Shown here: piece by piece, positions 1 to 7,973 of the stretch
Layout: every line of letters starts with the position of its first letter
Numbering within the stretch: position 1 is the first letter of the stretch
Origin: Bradyrhizobium sp. SZCCT0148
Lineage (GTDB): Bacteria > Pseudomonadota > Alphaproteobacteria > Rhizobiales > Xanthobacteraceae
Direction: 5' to 3'
Assembly (NCBI RefSeq): GCF_018129985.1
Contig: NZ_JAFCKT010000007.1
Coordinates: forward strand, 186,001-250,000
Length of the DNA: 64,000 nucleotides
Made by a program: the position numbers and the translations under genes
The notes under the pieces: model-generated
What the model saw: only the letters and a program-made list of their open reading frames with translations
The model's database searches: none
Told to the model about the DNA's origin: nothing

Positions 1-377
1 GGCGTGTCCGATCGCTCGACGCGCAGATGCACGTCGTGGCAAATGAACTTCAGCCGCGCGTTGCGCATCAGCACGCCCGGCAGGAGGCCGGACTCGCAGA
101 GGATCTGGAAGCCGTTGCAGACGCCGAGCACGAGGCCGCCCTTGGCCGCATAGTCGCGCACCGCGTCCATCACCGGCGCGCGTGCCGCGATGGCGCCGCA
201 GCGCAGATAGTCGCCGTAGGAGAAACCGCCCGGCACCACCACGAGATCGGTTCCGGCGGGCAGCGCCGTCTCGGCGTGCCAGACCATCGCCGGTTCGCTG
301 CCGGAGATCAGCCTCAGCGCACGCGCCATGTCGCGCTCGCGGTTGATTCCGGGAAACACGAGGATGGCGGCTTTCAT
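1..377 (-). CDS. purQ: Phosphoribosylformylglycinamidine synthase subunit PurQ (3' end outside window)
   Basis: This is the glutaminase subunit of FGAM synthase, which supplies ammonia to PurL in step 4 of purine synthesis. It forms a cytosolic complex with PurS and PurL. The reverse strand starts MKAAILVFPGINRERDMA and contains the class I glutamine amidotransferase nucleophile region GLVLGVCNGFQIL, with the catalytic Cys in GVCNGFQ, and the preceding PGGFSYGDYLR motif. Only about 125 N-terminal residues lie in the window, so the catalytic His/Glu pair cannot be checked. It shares a strand with purS and purC but is separated from them by about 3 kb that includes an opposing corA, so it probably has its own promoter. 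Confidence 0.95.
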   Translation of the reverse strand, partial: MKAAILVFPGINRERDMARALRLISGSEPAMVWHAETALPAGTDLVVVPGGFSYGDYLRCGAIAARAPVMDAVRDYAAKGGLVLGVCNGFQILCESGLLPGVLMRNARLKFICHDVHLRVERSDT

Positions 378-545
378 GGCGGAGGTTCCGGCGGTACTGG
401 GAATCGGGCTGGCCAAAGGGCCAATTCGCGAAGAGACATAGCCATTTGACGCGGATTTTACCAGTGCTAGCCTTGCCGGACGGCCTTGTACACAGGCCAT
501 AGCCGAGGCACTTCTGCCCGACGAATCTTGCCCGGGATTGAAGCC

Positions 546-1562
546 ATGAACGTCCCGTCGCTACCCGCATCCCTCTCCGAGCCGGTGTCCGCCGAGGGCG
601 TCGTCGCGGCCGGTGCCTATGTCGACGGCCGGCGCGTCGCCAATATCGCCATCAGCGAGGCCTCGAGCTGGCGGGCGAAGCCCGGCCACGTGGTCTGGAT
701 CGGTCTGCACGAGCCCGACATGGCGCTGCTCGGCGCGGTGCAGAAGCAATTTGACCTGCACGAGCTCGCGATCGAGGACGCCAACCACGCCCATCAGCGC
801 CCCAAGATCGAGCAGTATGGCGAAGCCCTGTTCATCGTGGCGCGAACGGCGCAACTGCTCGAAGGCCGAATTGTCTTCGGCGAGACCCACATCTTCGTCG
901 GCGAAGGTTATCTGGTCTCGGTGCGCCACGGCGCCTCGACGTCCTACACCCCCGTGCGCGAACGCTGCGAAAGCTGCCCGCGGGCGCTCGCCCGCGGCGA
1001 GGATTACATCCTCTACGCGATCCTCGATTTCATCGTCGACAATTACTCGCCCGTGCTCGAGAGCATCCACGACGAGGTCGAGGGCATCGAGGACGACGTG
1101 CTGTCCAAGCCGATCAGCAAGACGCAGATCGAGCGCCTCTACATGCTGCGCCGTGATCTGCTACGGCTGCGCAACGCGATCGGACCGCTGGTGGAGGTCT
1201 GCCGCCGGCTGGAGCATGACGAGCTGTCGATGGTGCGGCGGGCGATGCAGCCGCTGTTCCGCGACGTCACCGACCACGTCCGCAACATCCAGGAGCGCAT
1301 CGATTCCATGCGCGAGGTGCTGGCCTTCGCCTTCGAGGCCAGCCTGTTGGTCGGTCAGGCGCAGGAGACCGCGGTGTCCAAGAAGCTCGCCTCGTGGCTC
1401 GCGATCATCGCAATCCCGACCGCGCTTGCCGGCATCTACGGCATGAACTTCAAGCACATGCCGGAGCTGGAATGGGACTACGGCTATTACATGCTGCTCG
1501 GCGTGATGCTGACCGCCTGCACAGCGCTGTACTGGCGCTTTCGCAGCGTCGGCTGGCTGTGA
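546..1562 (+). CDS. corA: CorA-family magnesium/cobalt transporter
   Basis: Inner-membrane divalent-cation channel of the CorA family, which works as a homopentamer. The 338-residue protein has the usual layout: a cytoplasmic N-terminal domain of about 270 residues with long helices, then two C-terminal membrane segments. The signature motif YGMNF follows the first segment (GIYGMNFKHMPELEW) and the chain ends in a short basic tail. I chose the ATG at 546 because the upstream TTG at 486 only adds residues unlike the family. It is transcribed against purQ and the exported-protein genes. Ion selectivity cannot be read from sequence; Mg2+ is the default. Confidence 0.93.
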   Translation: MNVPSLPASLSEPVSAEGVVAAGAYVDGRRVANIAISEASSWRAKPGHVVWIGLHEPDMALLGAVQKQFDLHELAIEDANHAHQRPKIEQYGEALFIVARTAQLLEGRIVFGETHIFVGEGYLVSVRHGASTSYTPVRERCESCPRALARGEDYILYAILDFIVDNYSPVLESIHDEVEGIEDDVLSKPISKTQIERLYMLRRDLLRLRNAIGPLVEVCRRLEHDELSMVRRAMQPLFRDVTDHVRNIQERIDSMREVLAFAFEASLLVGQAQETAVSKKLASWLAIIAIPTALAGIYGMNFKHMPELEWDYGYYMLLGVMLTACTALYWRFRSVGWL

Positions 1563-1571
1563 CGCCGGTCC

Positions 1572-2120
1572 TCAACGGTTGACTGGCATTAGCAGCAACA
1601 TCACCGCGGCAGCGAATTGCGCAAAATTGTTGTCGCCAGCCTTGTTACCCGGCGCAGAGCTGATCACGCTGGCAGCGCCGCGTGCGCCAATAAACCAGCC
1701 GCTGACTTGATATTCCCTGGTGCCGTCCGGCTTCACCATCACGCGACGCGCCTTGAACATGCGCGGCACCGCGGTGCCACTATCGCCGTCGATCCCGAGG
1801 ATCGAGATCTTCTGTCCGGGCGTCCGCTGCTCCAGAACCTTCACGATCTGCGCCTGCTCTTCGCGGAATTGCTCCAGCGTCATCGCGGTGCCGGGAGGAT
1901 AGAGCCGATAGCTCACTCTGGACTGCGCGGCGCAGGCCGGCTGCTCGCAAAGAAACATGTGAACGTCGTTGGGACGCAGCTCATAGCGCCAGCCCCTAAC
2001 CGAGACCGGCGGGCGCTGCGCCGCGGACTGCGGCGCCGATGTCGACGATTGGGCAAAGGCGTTTCCGCCCGCTAGCAGCAGCGTCGCAAGCATCACCAAG
2101 GAGCGGACATTGAACCACAT
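1572..2120 (-). CDS. Exported protein of unknown function (tandem paralogue 3)
   Basis: The 182-residue protein has a clear Sec signal peptide (hydrophobic LVMLATLLLAGGNAFA, cleavage after AFA), so it is probably periplasmic. I do not recognise a named domain. A paired-cysteine segment (FLCEQPACAAQSRVSYR) resembles the FxCxPLACP segment of the next two genes on this strand (2133-2726 and 2810-3373), so the three may be diverged tandem copies. The C-terminal end AAAVMLLLMPVNR is hydrophobic. It follows the lipoprotein gene after 12 bp and is likely co-transcribed with it. Function unknown. Confidence 0.75.
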   Translation of the reverse strand: MWFNVRSLVMLATLLLAGGNAFAQSSTSAPQSAAQRPPVSVRGWRYELRPNDVHMFLCEQPACAAQSRVSYRLYPPGTAMTLEQFREEQAQIVKVLEQRTPGQKISILGIDGDSGTAVPRMFKARRVMVKPDGTREYQVSGWFIGARGAASVISSAPGNKAGDNNFAQFAAAVMLLLMPVNR

Positions 2121-2132
2121 GCCGGGCTAAAC

Positions 2133-2726
2133 TCACTGCCGCGCCGGAGGTGCGAAGTCCTCGATCTCCATCACGCCGACAAAGTCTGCGCTGTTGCGTC
2201 TAGCGACCTCGACGCCGAGCGATGTGGAAATGACGTCGATCATGGTGTTGCCTGCGAACACCATGTCGCGGACGAAGTAGACTGGCTTGTCGTTCGAGCC
2301 GGTCGCCTTGTACTCCCAATGCACCGCTGGAAATTCCTTCAGCTTCACAATCCGTGACGACACCAGCATGAGGTCTCTCAGGCGCCCAACCGCCTCGGTC
2401 GATGCCTGCTCGGTCTGGGCCATCTGACGCTGCGCATCGGCTTCGGCAAATTTCTGCAAGGCGACCGGATCGGGGCTACGGGTGGGACTCGCCGCGGTGC
2501 GGATGGAGACGATCGAATTCTCCGGACACGCAAGCGGCTTGCAGCGAAAGATCGAACGTCTCTCACCGTAGACCCTTGTACCGGTCCATTTTTCCGGATC
2601 CGGCGATTTGAAGGTCACTTTGGTACCCGGATGCTCAGGCCCAACGGCCGCCGTCACGCAACCCGCCAGTGACAACGCGGCCACGGCAATAACCGCATAC
2701 CGGAAAAGGTCTGAAAAGGTCCCCAT
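2133..2726 (-). CDS. Putative lipoprotein of unknown function (tandem paralogue 2)
   Basis: Starting at the internal ATG at 2726 gives MGTFSDLFRYAVIAVAALSL followed by the lipobox LAGC, a classic lipoprotein signal; the longer frame from 2795 would bury it. The mature part carries SPDPEKWTG, FRCKPLACP and SPTRSPDP, all shared with the upstream protein at 2810-3373 (NPDPAKWAG, FVCRPLACP, SPTRSPDP), so the two are clear tandem paralogues. Cys pairs in the xCxPLACP segment may form a disulfide in the periplasm. No enzymatic motif was seen. It lies 83 bp after its paralogue on the same strand. Confidence 0.78.
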   Translation of the reverse strand: MGTFSDLFRYAVIAVAALSLAGCVTAAVGPEHPGTKVTFKSPDPEKWTGTRVYGERRSIFRCKPLACPENSIVSIRTAASPTRSPDPVALQKFAEADAQRQMAQTEQASTEAVGRLRDLMLVSSRIVKLKEFPAVHWEYKATGSNDKPVYFVRDMVFAGNTMIDVISTSLGVEVARRNSADFVGVMEIEDFAPPARQ

Positions 2727-2809
2727 CACCCCCGCCTCGAATGCACCCTGCCCGGAGTGCAGACAACCTGTAGTTTTCGATGAAGGGGGCGTCAACAGCC
2801 GCGATGCTG

Positions 2810-3373
2810 CTACCGCGGGATCGGGGTGTCCGTCACGTCCATCGCCTTGATGAACAGATCGCGATTACGTCGCGCGAGGTCATGCGAGGGCGAAAATGAG
2901 GAGATGCTGACCAAAGCCGATTTGACGAACAAGGTCGCCTTGCTGAGATAGGCGGGGCCCTTCTCGCCGACCACGCGCAGTTCTTGCACGATTGCGGGAT
3001 AGCCGCGCAATGTCGTCGTACCGCTGGAAACCCGCTCAAGCTTCCTGCCTGCGGCAGCGGCATCCTGATTGGCGCGTTCCACCGATGCGGGGATCTGACT
3101 GGCCAATTTGGCCAGCGCCTGCGGGTCCGGACTGCGGGTTGGACTACTCGAGATGGTTGCAGTGACCTTGGCTGCGTCGGGACACGCCAGCGGACGGCAG
3201 ACGAACTCCCCGGTGCTCTTGCCGAAGAGATTGCTGCGTCCGGCCCATTTGGCTGGATCTGGATTTCGTATCGTGACGCTGGTCGTGCCCGGAGTCTGGG
3301 CGGCTGCGAGCTGAATACAAAAGACCGGCAGCAAAGTCGCCAAACCGGCGACCAAGGCAACCGCTCGTATCAC
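2810..3373 (-). CDS. Exported protein of unknown function (tandem paralogue 1), coupled to purS
   Basis: The 187-residue protein has a Sec signal peptide (VALVAGLATLLPVFCIQLAAAQ). Its start is a GTG overlapping the purS stop as GTGA, so translation is probably coupled to purS, which is odd for an exported protein behind a purine gene. It shares NPDPAKWAG, FVCRPLACP and SPTRSPDP with the lipoprotein at 2133-2726. The C-terminal half (TLRGYPAIVQELRVVGEKG, then SHDLARRNRDLFIKAMDV) also aligns with that paralogue. No catalytic motif was recognised; function unknown. Confidence 0.8.
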   Translation of the reverse strand: MIRAVALVAGLATLLPVFCIQLAAAQTPGTTSVTIRNPDPAKWAGRSNLFGKSTGEFVCRPLACPDAAKVTATISSSPTRSPDPQALAKLASQIPASVERANQDAAAAGRKLERVSSGTTTLRGYPAIVQELRVVGEKGPAYLSKATLFVKSALVSISSFSPSHDLARRNRDLFIKAMDVTDTPIPR

Positions 3374-3612
3374 CCCAGCAGCTCCACCCGGTAGTTTTCG
3401 ATCACGGTGTTCGCCAGCAGCTTGTCGGCGGCGTCCTTCAACGCCGCCTCCGCCTTGGCCTTGTCGGCGCCGGCGAGCTCGATGTCGAACACCTTGCCCT
3501 GGCGGACGCTGGCAACGCCGTCGACGCCGAGCGACTTCAGCGCGCCTTCGATGGCCTTGCCTTGCGGATCGAGGATGCCCGTCTTCAAGGTAACGGTGAC
3601 ACGTGCCTTCAC
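3370..3612 (-). CDS. purS: Phosphoribosylformylglycinamidine synthase subunit PurS
   Basis: PurS is the small, non-catalytic subunit that bridges PurQ and PurL in the three-part FGAM synthase. At 80 residues it has family length. Its typical sequence begins MKARVTVTLKTGILDPQGKA and includes ALKSLGVDGVASVRQGK and a C-terminal NTVIENYRVELL. It follows purC by 12 bp on the same strand. Its stop overlaps the GTG start of an exported protein by four bases, where purQ would be expected in the usual purCSQ order; purQ is about 3 kb further on. Confidence 0.96.
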   Translation of the reverse strand: MKARVTVTLKTGILDPQGKAIEGALKSLGVDGVASVRQGKVFDIELAGADKAKAEAALKDAADKLLANTVIENYRVELLG

Positions 3613-3624
3613 GTCAAAATCCCC

Positions 3625-4392
3625 TCAGCTCTTCACCAGCACCGGGCCGGAGCCCTGCGGACGCTCGTTCTCCATGAGGATGCCGAGGCGCTTGGCGACT
3701 TCGGTATAGGCCTCGAGCAGCCCACCGAGGTCCCTGCGGAAACGGTCCTTGTCGAGCTTCTCGTTCGACTTGATGTCCCAGAGTCGGCAGCTGTCCGGCG
3801 AGATCTCGTCGGCGACGATGATCCTCATCATCTCGTTCTCGAACAGCCGGCCGCATTCCATCTTGAAGTCGACGAGGCGGATGCCGATGCCGAGGAAGAG
3901 GCCGGTGAGGAAGTCGTTGACACGGATGGCGAGCGCCATGATGTCGTCGATCTCCTGCGGCGTCGCCCAGCCGAAGGCCGTGATGTGCTCTTCCGACACC
4001 ATGGGGTCGTTGAGCTGGTCGTTCTTGTAGTAGAATTCGATGATCGAACGGGGCAACTGGGTCCCCTCCTCGATGCCGAGGCGCTGCGACAGCGAGCCGG
4101 CAGCGACGTTCCGCACCACCACTTCCAGCGGCACGATCTCCACCTCGCGAATCAATTGCTCGCGCATGTTGAGTCGGCGGATGAAGTGGGTCGGCACCCC
4201 GATGTCGTTGAGGTGCTGAAACAGGTACTCCGAGATCCGGTTGTTGAGGACACCCTTGCCCTCGATCACCTGATGCTTTTTCGCATTGAACGCAGTTGCG
4301 TCGTCCTTGAAGTGCTGGATCAGGGTACCGGGCTCCGGGCCTTCATACAGAACCTTTGCCTTGCCTTCATAAATGCGACGCCGACGGCTCAT
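3625..4392 (-). CDS. purC: SAICAR synthetase PurC
   Basis: Phosphoribosylaminoimidazole-succinocarboxamide synthase joins CAIR and aspartate using ATP in purine synthesis. Family motifs are plain: RRRRIYEGKAKVLYEG at the N-terminus, FNAKKHQVIEGKG, VEIVPLEVVVRNVAAGS, IRLVDFKMECGRL and DEISPDSCRLWD. I start at 4392 (MSRRRRIYEG, 255 residues). A second in-frame ATG at 4422 adds ten residues (MDFNKTRYIP) and has a GGAG about 12 bases before it, so the longer form is possible. It heads a purC-purS transcription unit. Confidence 0.95.
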   Translation of the reverse strand: MSRRRRIYEGKAKVLYEGPEPGTLIQHFKDDATAFNAKKHQVIEGKGVLNNRISEYLFQHLNDIGVPTHFIRRLNMREQLIREVEIVPLEVVVRNVAAGSLSQRLGIEEGTQLPRSIIEFYYKNDQLNDPMVSEEHITAFGWATPQEIDDIMALAIRVNDFLTGLFLGIGIRLVDFKMECGRLFENEMMRIIVADEISPDSCRLWDIKSNEKLDKDRFRRDLGGLLEAYTEVAKRLGILMENERPQGSGPVLVKS

Positions 4393-4713
4393 GGGGATGT
4401 ACCGTGTTTTGTTAAAATCCATGTATTTGGTGTGCTCCGGTTACCAGGATTACGACCCACAGCGGAGCTGCCGTGAACGGCTGGGAACCCGTCTATGACC
4501 CGTGGAAACAGAACGAGAACCAAGCCTTCCGGCAACCTATCCGATTGGCCGACCGAGCACAATCGATCCGGCCGTCCGCCGCCAACTTATACCATCTTGC
4601 CTGCGGCTTAACGGCCCGTTGTTTTGCCGATTCGTGCTATCTATGTAGGCATGCAGTCGGGTCGCCGCAACGGAAGGCTCCCGCTCCATTCAGCAGGGGA
4701 TTTGGAACAAGGT
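4393..4713. promoter_or_regulatory. Divergent intergenic region purC / DUF1476 gene
   Basis: About 320 bases without a convincing gene. It must hold the promoters for leftward purC and rightward DUF1476. A GGGGATTTGGAACAAGGT stretch directly before the ATG at 4714 contains a plausible ribosome site. I saw no riboswitch (for example a purine aptamer) and no strong palindrome. Confidence 0.4.
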
Positions 4714-5037
4714 ATGAGCCAGTTCGACAAGCGCCAGGAAGGTTTTGAGAAGAAGTTCGCCCTCGACGAGGAGCAGAAGTTCAAGGCGGAGGCCCGCCGC
4801 AACCGGCTGCTCGGGCTGTGGGCGGCCGAAAAGCTGGGCATGTCAGGTGACGCGGCCACCGCCTACGCCAAGGAAGTGGTCGCTAGCGATTTCGAGGAGG
4901 CCGGCGATGCCGACGTCCTGCGCAAGATCACGACCGATTTCGCCGCCAAGAACGTGGCCGTCACCGAACAGGCGATTCGCGCCAAGATGAGTGAACTGCT
5001 TGCGGTCGCGGCCGCGGAGGTGAAGGCGGGGAAGTGA
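4714..5037 (+). CDS. DUF1476 protein, F1-ATPase zeta-subunit type
   Basis: The 107-residue all-helical protein begins MSQFDKRQEGFEKKFALDEE and continues KFKAEARRNRLLGLWAAEKLG, the hallmark of the DUF1476 family. In Paracoccus denitrificans a member of this family is the zeta subunit, a natural inhibitor of the F1FO ATP synthase whose N-terminus blocks ATP hydrolysis (family knowledge). The charged N-terminal segment expected for inhibition is present. The ATG at 4714 was preferred to an upstream GTG because it gives the family N-terminus. It stands alone, away from atp genes, as is usual. Confidence 0.88.
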   Translation: MSQFDKRQEGFEKKFALDEEQKFKAEARRNRLLGLWAAEKLGMSGDAATAYAKEVVASDFEEAGDADVLRKITTDFAAKNVAVTEQAIRAKMSELLAVAAAEVKAGK

Positions 5038-5052
5038 CCCCGCCGTCGGGCT

Positions 5053-5436
5053 CTATTTCAGCGTGATCTGAAAACCCATCGATCCGCTGATATTAAACCC
5101 CTCCGCCTGTTGCGGTCCGAACTGCCGGTTGATGTTGGTGTTGACCGACTCCATCCGGCAATCGCGGGCGAGCACCTCGCGCAGCAGATCACATTCGCGC
5201 GCCGCCATCTCATAGACCGTGCGGCGCGCGCGGTCGCGCAGTTTCTGGGCCTCCTCGCTGTCCCCGGTCGGACCAGCGACAAAGAAGTTGATCGACGTCT
5301 GCACGCGCACCGATCCTTCCTGCCGCAGACCGCCGCCGCCTTGCTCGACGATGACACGTTGCGACTGGGCCTTGGCGGGAGCAATCACGACCAGCAGACC
5401 AACGCCTGCCAAGACGAAACACGAGCGAACTTTCAT
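5053..5436 (-). CDS. Exported hypothetical protein
   Basis: Starting at 5436 gives 127 residues with a Sec signal peptide (MKVRSCFVLAGVGLLVVIAP, cleavage near AKA-Q). The mature part has a glycine-rich stretch (EQGGGGLRQEGSV), a helical RDRARRTVYEMAARECDLL segment and a conserved-looking end FNISGSMGFQITLK. Two cysteines (in RECDLL and RDCRMES) could form a disulfide. No named family is recognised. It converges with the DUF1476 gene and has no evident operon partner. Confidence 0.72.
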   Translation of the reverse strand: MKVRSCFVLAGVGLLVVIAPAKAQSQRVIVEQGGGGLRQEGSVRVQTSINFFVAGPTGDSEEAQKLRDRARRTVYEMAARECDLLREVLARDCRMESVNTNINRQFGPQQAEGFNISGSMGFQITLK

Positions 5437-5551
5437 CACGGTTACCTGTGGTTGAAGCAAGGCCCGTTACGTAACCTCCAGAGGTTGCCAACGGGCAAAC
5501 CGTCGACCGCAAACACCGGGCCGCCGCTTCACCAGCGGTTAACTGCGCCGG

Positions 5552-6040
5552 TCACTCCTCCTTGAAGCCGTATTCCGGCACGTTGCCGCTGGCGCCGTAA
5601 TATTTGTACGGCAGGAATTTGCCGCTCATCGTGATCTTGACGCGGTCGCCCTTCGGATTGGCGACGCGTTCCATGGCCATGTCGAAGTCGATCGCCGACA
5701 TGATGCCGTCACCGAACTCTTCTTCGATCAACGCCTTCCAGGCCGGACCGTTCACCATCACCATTTCGTAGAAGCGATAGATCAGGGGATCGGTCGGCGG
5801 CATCGGCGTGCCGGTGCCGCGCATCGGCACCTCGTTGAGCATCGCCGTTTCCGCCTTCGACAGGCCGAACAGCTCGCCGGCATTGGCAGCCTGCGGCTTC
5901 GTCAACTTCATCTGGCCGAGAATGGCGCCGACAATGAGCACCTCCGAATAGCCGCCGATCTTCTCGCAGATGTGCTTCCAGCTCCAACCCTTCTCGCGCT
6001 TGATGTCGAGCAGCTTCTCGGTAAGGTCTTCGCGTTTCAT
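5552..6040 (-). CDS. cynS: Cyanate hydratase (cyanase)
   Basis: Cyanase converts cyanate and bicarbonate to ammonia and CO2, for detoxification or nitrogen supply; it is a cytosolic decamer. From the ATG at 6040 the protein has 162 residues. The N-terminal helical domain (MKREDLTEKLLDIKREKGWS) and the C-terminal catalytic domain are present. The catalytic Arg and Glu are in YRFYEM and the catalytic Ser in DGIMSAIDF, matching E. coli Arg96, Glu99 and Ser122; the typical ending PYKYYG-EY is kept. It lies 16 bp after the ABC ATPase gene on the same strand, so importer and enzyme are probably one operon. Confidence 0.96.
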   Translation of the reverse strand: MKREDLTEKLLDIKREKGWSWKHICEKIGGYSEVLIVGAILGQMKLTKPQAANAGELFGLSKAETAMLNEVPMRGTGTPMPPTDPLIYRFYEMVMVNGPAWKALIEEEFGDGIMSAIDFDMAMERVANPKGDRVKITMSGKFLPYKYYGASGNVPEYGFKEE

Positions 6041-6056
6041 GTCGGCTTCTCCTTGG

Positions 6057-6980
6057 TTAGGCACTTAATCCGGGATTTGTCCCGGGCATCCACGTTTGCC
6101 GTGGCTCATCGCTGCCCGCCGCAATCGTGAGCCCCGGCTTGCCGATCTGCACCAGCGGCACGTTGCGCGGATCGTGATCGGACATCTCGGTCGTGAAGGT
6201 CTTGCTGCGCGTCACCAGGAAATCGATGATGTGGTTGCGCAGCGCGTAATAAAGCGGATGGCGGTGCAGGTCGATGCGGCCGCGATCCCGCGGCAGCGGG
6301 TTTTCGACCACCTCTGCCAACACCGCGCCGGGTCCGTTGGTCATCAGAAAGATCTTGTCGGCGAGGTAGATCGCCTCATCCACGTCATGCGTGATCATGA
6401 ACGCGGTCTGTCCGGTCTCCAGGCAGATCCGCCGTACCTCGTCCTGGAGCGTGCCGCGCGTCAGCGCATCCAGCGCCGAGAACGGCTCGTCCATCAGCAT
6501 CATCTTCGGCGTGATCGAGAGCGCCCGCGCGATGCCGACACGCTGCTTCATGCCGCCCGACAGCTCAGACGGCCGCTTGTGCTCGGAGCCGGAGAGACCG
6601 ACGAGATCGGTGAAGGTCTGCGCATGCGCCTTCACCTTGGCGCGGTCCCAGTTCCGCCATTTCGAGCTTACGGCATAGGCGACGTTGCCGAGCACGGTGC
6701 GCCAGGGCAACAGCGCGTGGCTCTGGAAGATCACGGCGCGGTCGAGGCTGGTGCCCGAAATCGCCTGGCCGTCGACGATGACGGCGCCCTCGCTCGGCGC
6801 ATCGAGGCCGGCGAGGATGTTGAGCACGGTGGTCTTGCCGCACCCCGAATGCCCGATCACGCAGGCGAACTCGCCGCGTGCCATCGAGAGCCACAGATTT
6901 TCGAAGATCGTGGTCGTAGCGCCGCTGGCGCCGGGATAGCGCTTTGCGATGCCCTCGATGGAGATGAATTTGTCGGTCAT
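6057..6980 (-). CDS. ABC transporter ATP-binding protein, cyanate/nitrate type
   Basis: The 307-residue ATPase of a NitT/TauT-class importer drives uptake through the permease encoded just upstream. Walker A is GHSGCGKTT (residues 43-51), followed by the Q-loop (IFQSHALLPW), signature LSGGMKQR, Walker B MMLMDEP and the switch His in ITHDVDEA. The HALLPW and LSGGMKQRVGIARAL wording fits the NrtD/CynD/SsuB group. A C-terminal extension of about 60 residues (from DFLVTRSKTF) goes beyond the core, as in nitrate/cyanate members. The cynS neighbour suggests cyanate, but nitrate, sulfonate or another small anion remains possible. Confidence 0.93.
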   Translation of the reverse strand: MTDKFISIEGIAKRYPGASGATTTIFENLWLSMARGEFACVIGHSGCGKTTVLNILAGLDAPSEGAVIVDGQAISGTSLDRAVIFQSHALLPWRTVLGNVAYAVSSKWRNWDRAKVKAHAQTFTDLVGLSGSEHKRPSELSGGMKQRVGIARALSITPKMMLMDEPFSALDALTRGTLQDEVRRICLETGQTAFMITHDVDEAIYLADKIFLMTNGPGAVLAEVVENPLPRDRGRIDLHRHPLYYALRNHIIDFLVTRSKTFTTEMSDHDPRNVPLVQIGKPGLTIAAGSDEPRQTWMPGTNPGLSA

Positions 6981-6985
6981 GCCCC

Positions 6986-7825
6986 CTACTCCGGAAACGT
7001 GACCATGCGCGTGAAGCGCGCCAGGACCTGGTCGAGCAGCATGCCCACGATCCCGATCAACAGGATCGCGATGATGACGTTGGTGATCGAGAGGTTATTC
7101 CACTCGTTCCAGACGAAATAGCCGATGCCGGTGCCGCCGACGAGCATCTCGGCGGCGACGATCACGAGCCAGGCGATGCCGATGGAGATGCGCATGCCGG
7201 TCAGGATCGTCGGCGCCGCCGCCGGGAGGATGACGGTGAAGGCGCGCCTGACGGTGCCGACCTCGAGCGTGCGCGCGACGTTGATCCATTCCTTGCGCAC
7301 GCTGGCGACGCCGAACACGGTGTTGAGCAGCATCGGCCAGATCGAGCAGATGAAGATGACGAAGATCGCCGAGATCGAGGAATCCTTGATGGTGTAGAGC
7401 GCGAGCGGCATCCAGGCCAGCGGCGAGATCGGCTTCAGCACCTGGATGAAGGGATCCAGCGCCTTGCTGAGCAGCGGCGACATGCCGATCAGAAAGCCGA
7501 GCGGGATGGCGACGAGAACCGCCAGCAGATAACCGAGCCCGACTCGCGCGATGGAATAGCCGAGCTGGATGCCAAGCCCCTTGTCGTTCGGTCCGTTGTC
7601 GTAGAATGGGCGCCGCAGGTGCTCCCAGAGCTTGGCGCCGACGTCGAGCGGCCCTGGCATCGCCGATTTGCCCTGCGTCGCCGTCAGGCCCATCAGCTTG
7701 GCGTATTCCGGACTCATCGTCGTCGTGGTGCCGGTCGAGCGCGTGGCCAGATGCCAGATGCCGAGGAACGCGGCGAGCAGCACGATGGAGACGAGGCCGG
7801 CACGAAGACGGAGGGAGGATGTCAT
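6986..7825 (-). CDS. ABC transporter permease, NitT/TauT class
   Basis: Inner-membrane permease of 279 residues from the ATG at 7825, chosen because it is followed directly by MTSSLRLRAGLVSIVLLAAF, the first membrane helix. About six hydrophobic segments are visible. The BPD permease EAA region reads EWINVARTLEVGTVRRAFTV. It ends five bases before the ATPase gene, so the two are translationally close. It forms the transport unit with the ATPase (6057-6980) and binding protein (7974-9356). A palindromic intergenic repeat sits between this gene and the binding-protein gene. Confidence 0.92.
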   Translation of the reverse strand: MTSSLRLRAGLVSIVLLAAFLGIWHLATRSTGTTTTMSPEYAKLMGLTATQGKSAMPGPLDVGAKLWEHLRRPFYDNGPNDKGLGIQLGYSIARVGLGYLLAVLVAIPLGFLIGMSPLLSKALDPFIQVLKPISPLAWMPLALYTIKDSSISAIFVIFICSIWPMLLNTVFGVASVRKEWINVARTLEVGTVRRAFTVILPAAAPTILTGMRISIGIAWLVIVAAEMLVGGTGIGYFVWNEWNNLSITNVIIAILLIGIVGMLLDQVLARFTRMVTFPE

Positions 7826-7845
7826 GGCGCAAATCCTACCGCACG

Positions 7846-7958
7846 TGTCCCGGACCCTGTGCAGCGTGTAACGCTGCTCCGCAGAGGCGGGACCCGGTCG
7901 GTCCCCATGGGTCCCGGTTCTGCGTCGCACCGCTTCGCGCTGCGCCGCGCCCGGGACA
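7846..7958. repeat. Intergenic palindromic repeat (family copy 1)
   Basis: The element begins TGTCCCGG and ends CCGGGACA, perfect 8-bp terminal inverted repeats. Its inner halves mirror each other imperfectly (GGGACCCGG facing TGGGTCCCGG). It fills the gap between the binding-protein and permease genes of one ABC operon. Related sequence occurs at 58538 and 59533 in this window. It has no coding potential and could fold into a long hairpin in the operon mRNA. Confidence 0.7.
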
Positions 7959-7973
7959 CCAGAACGTCGCCCA

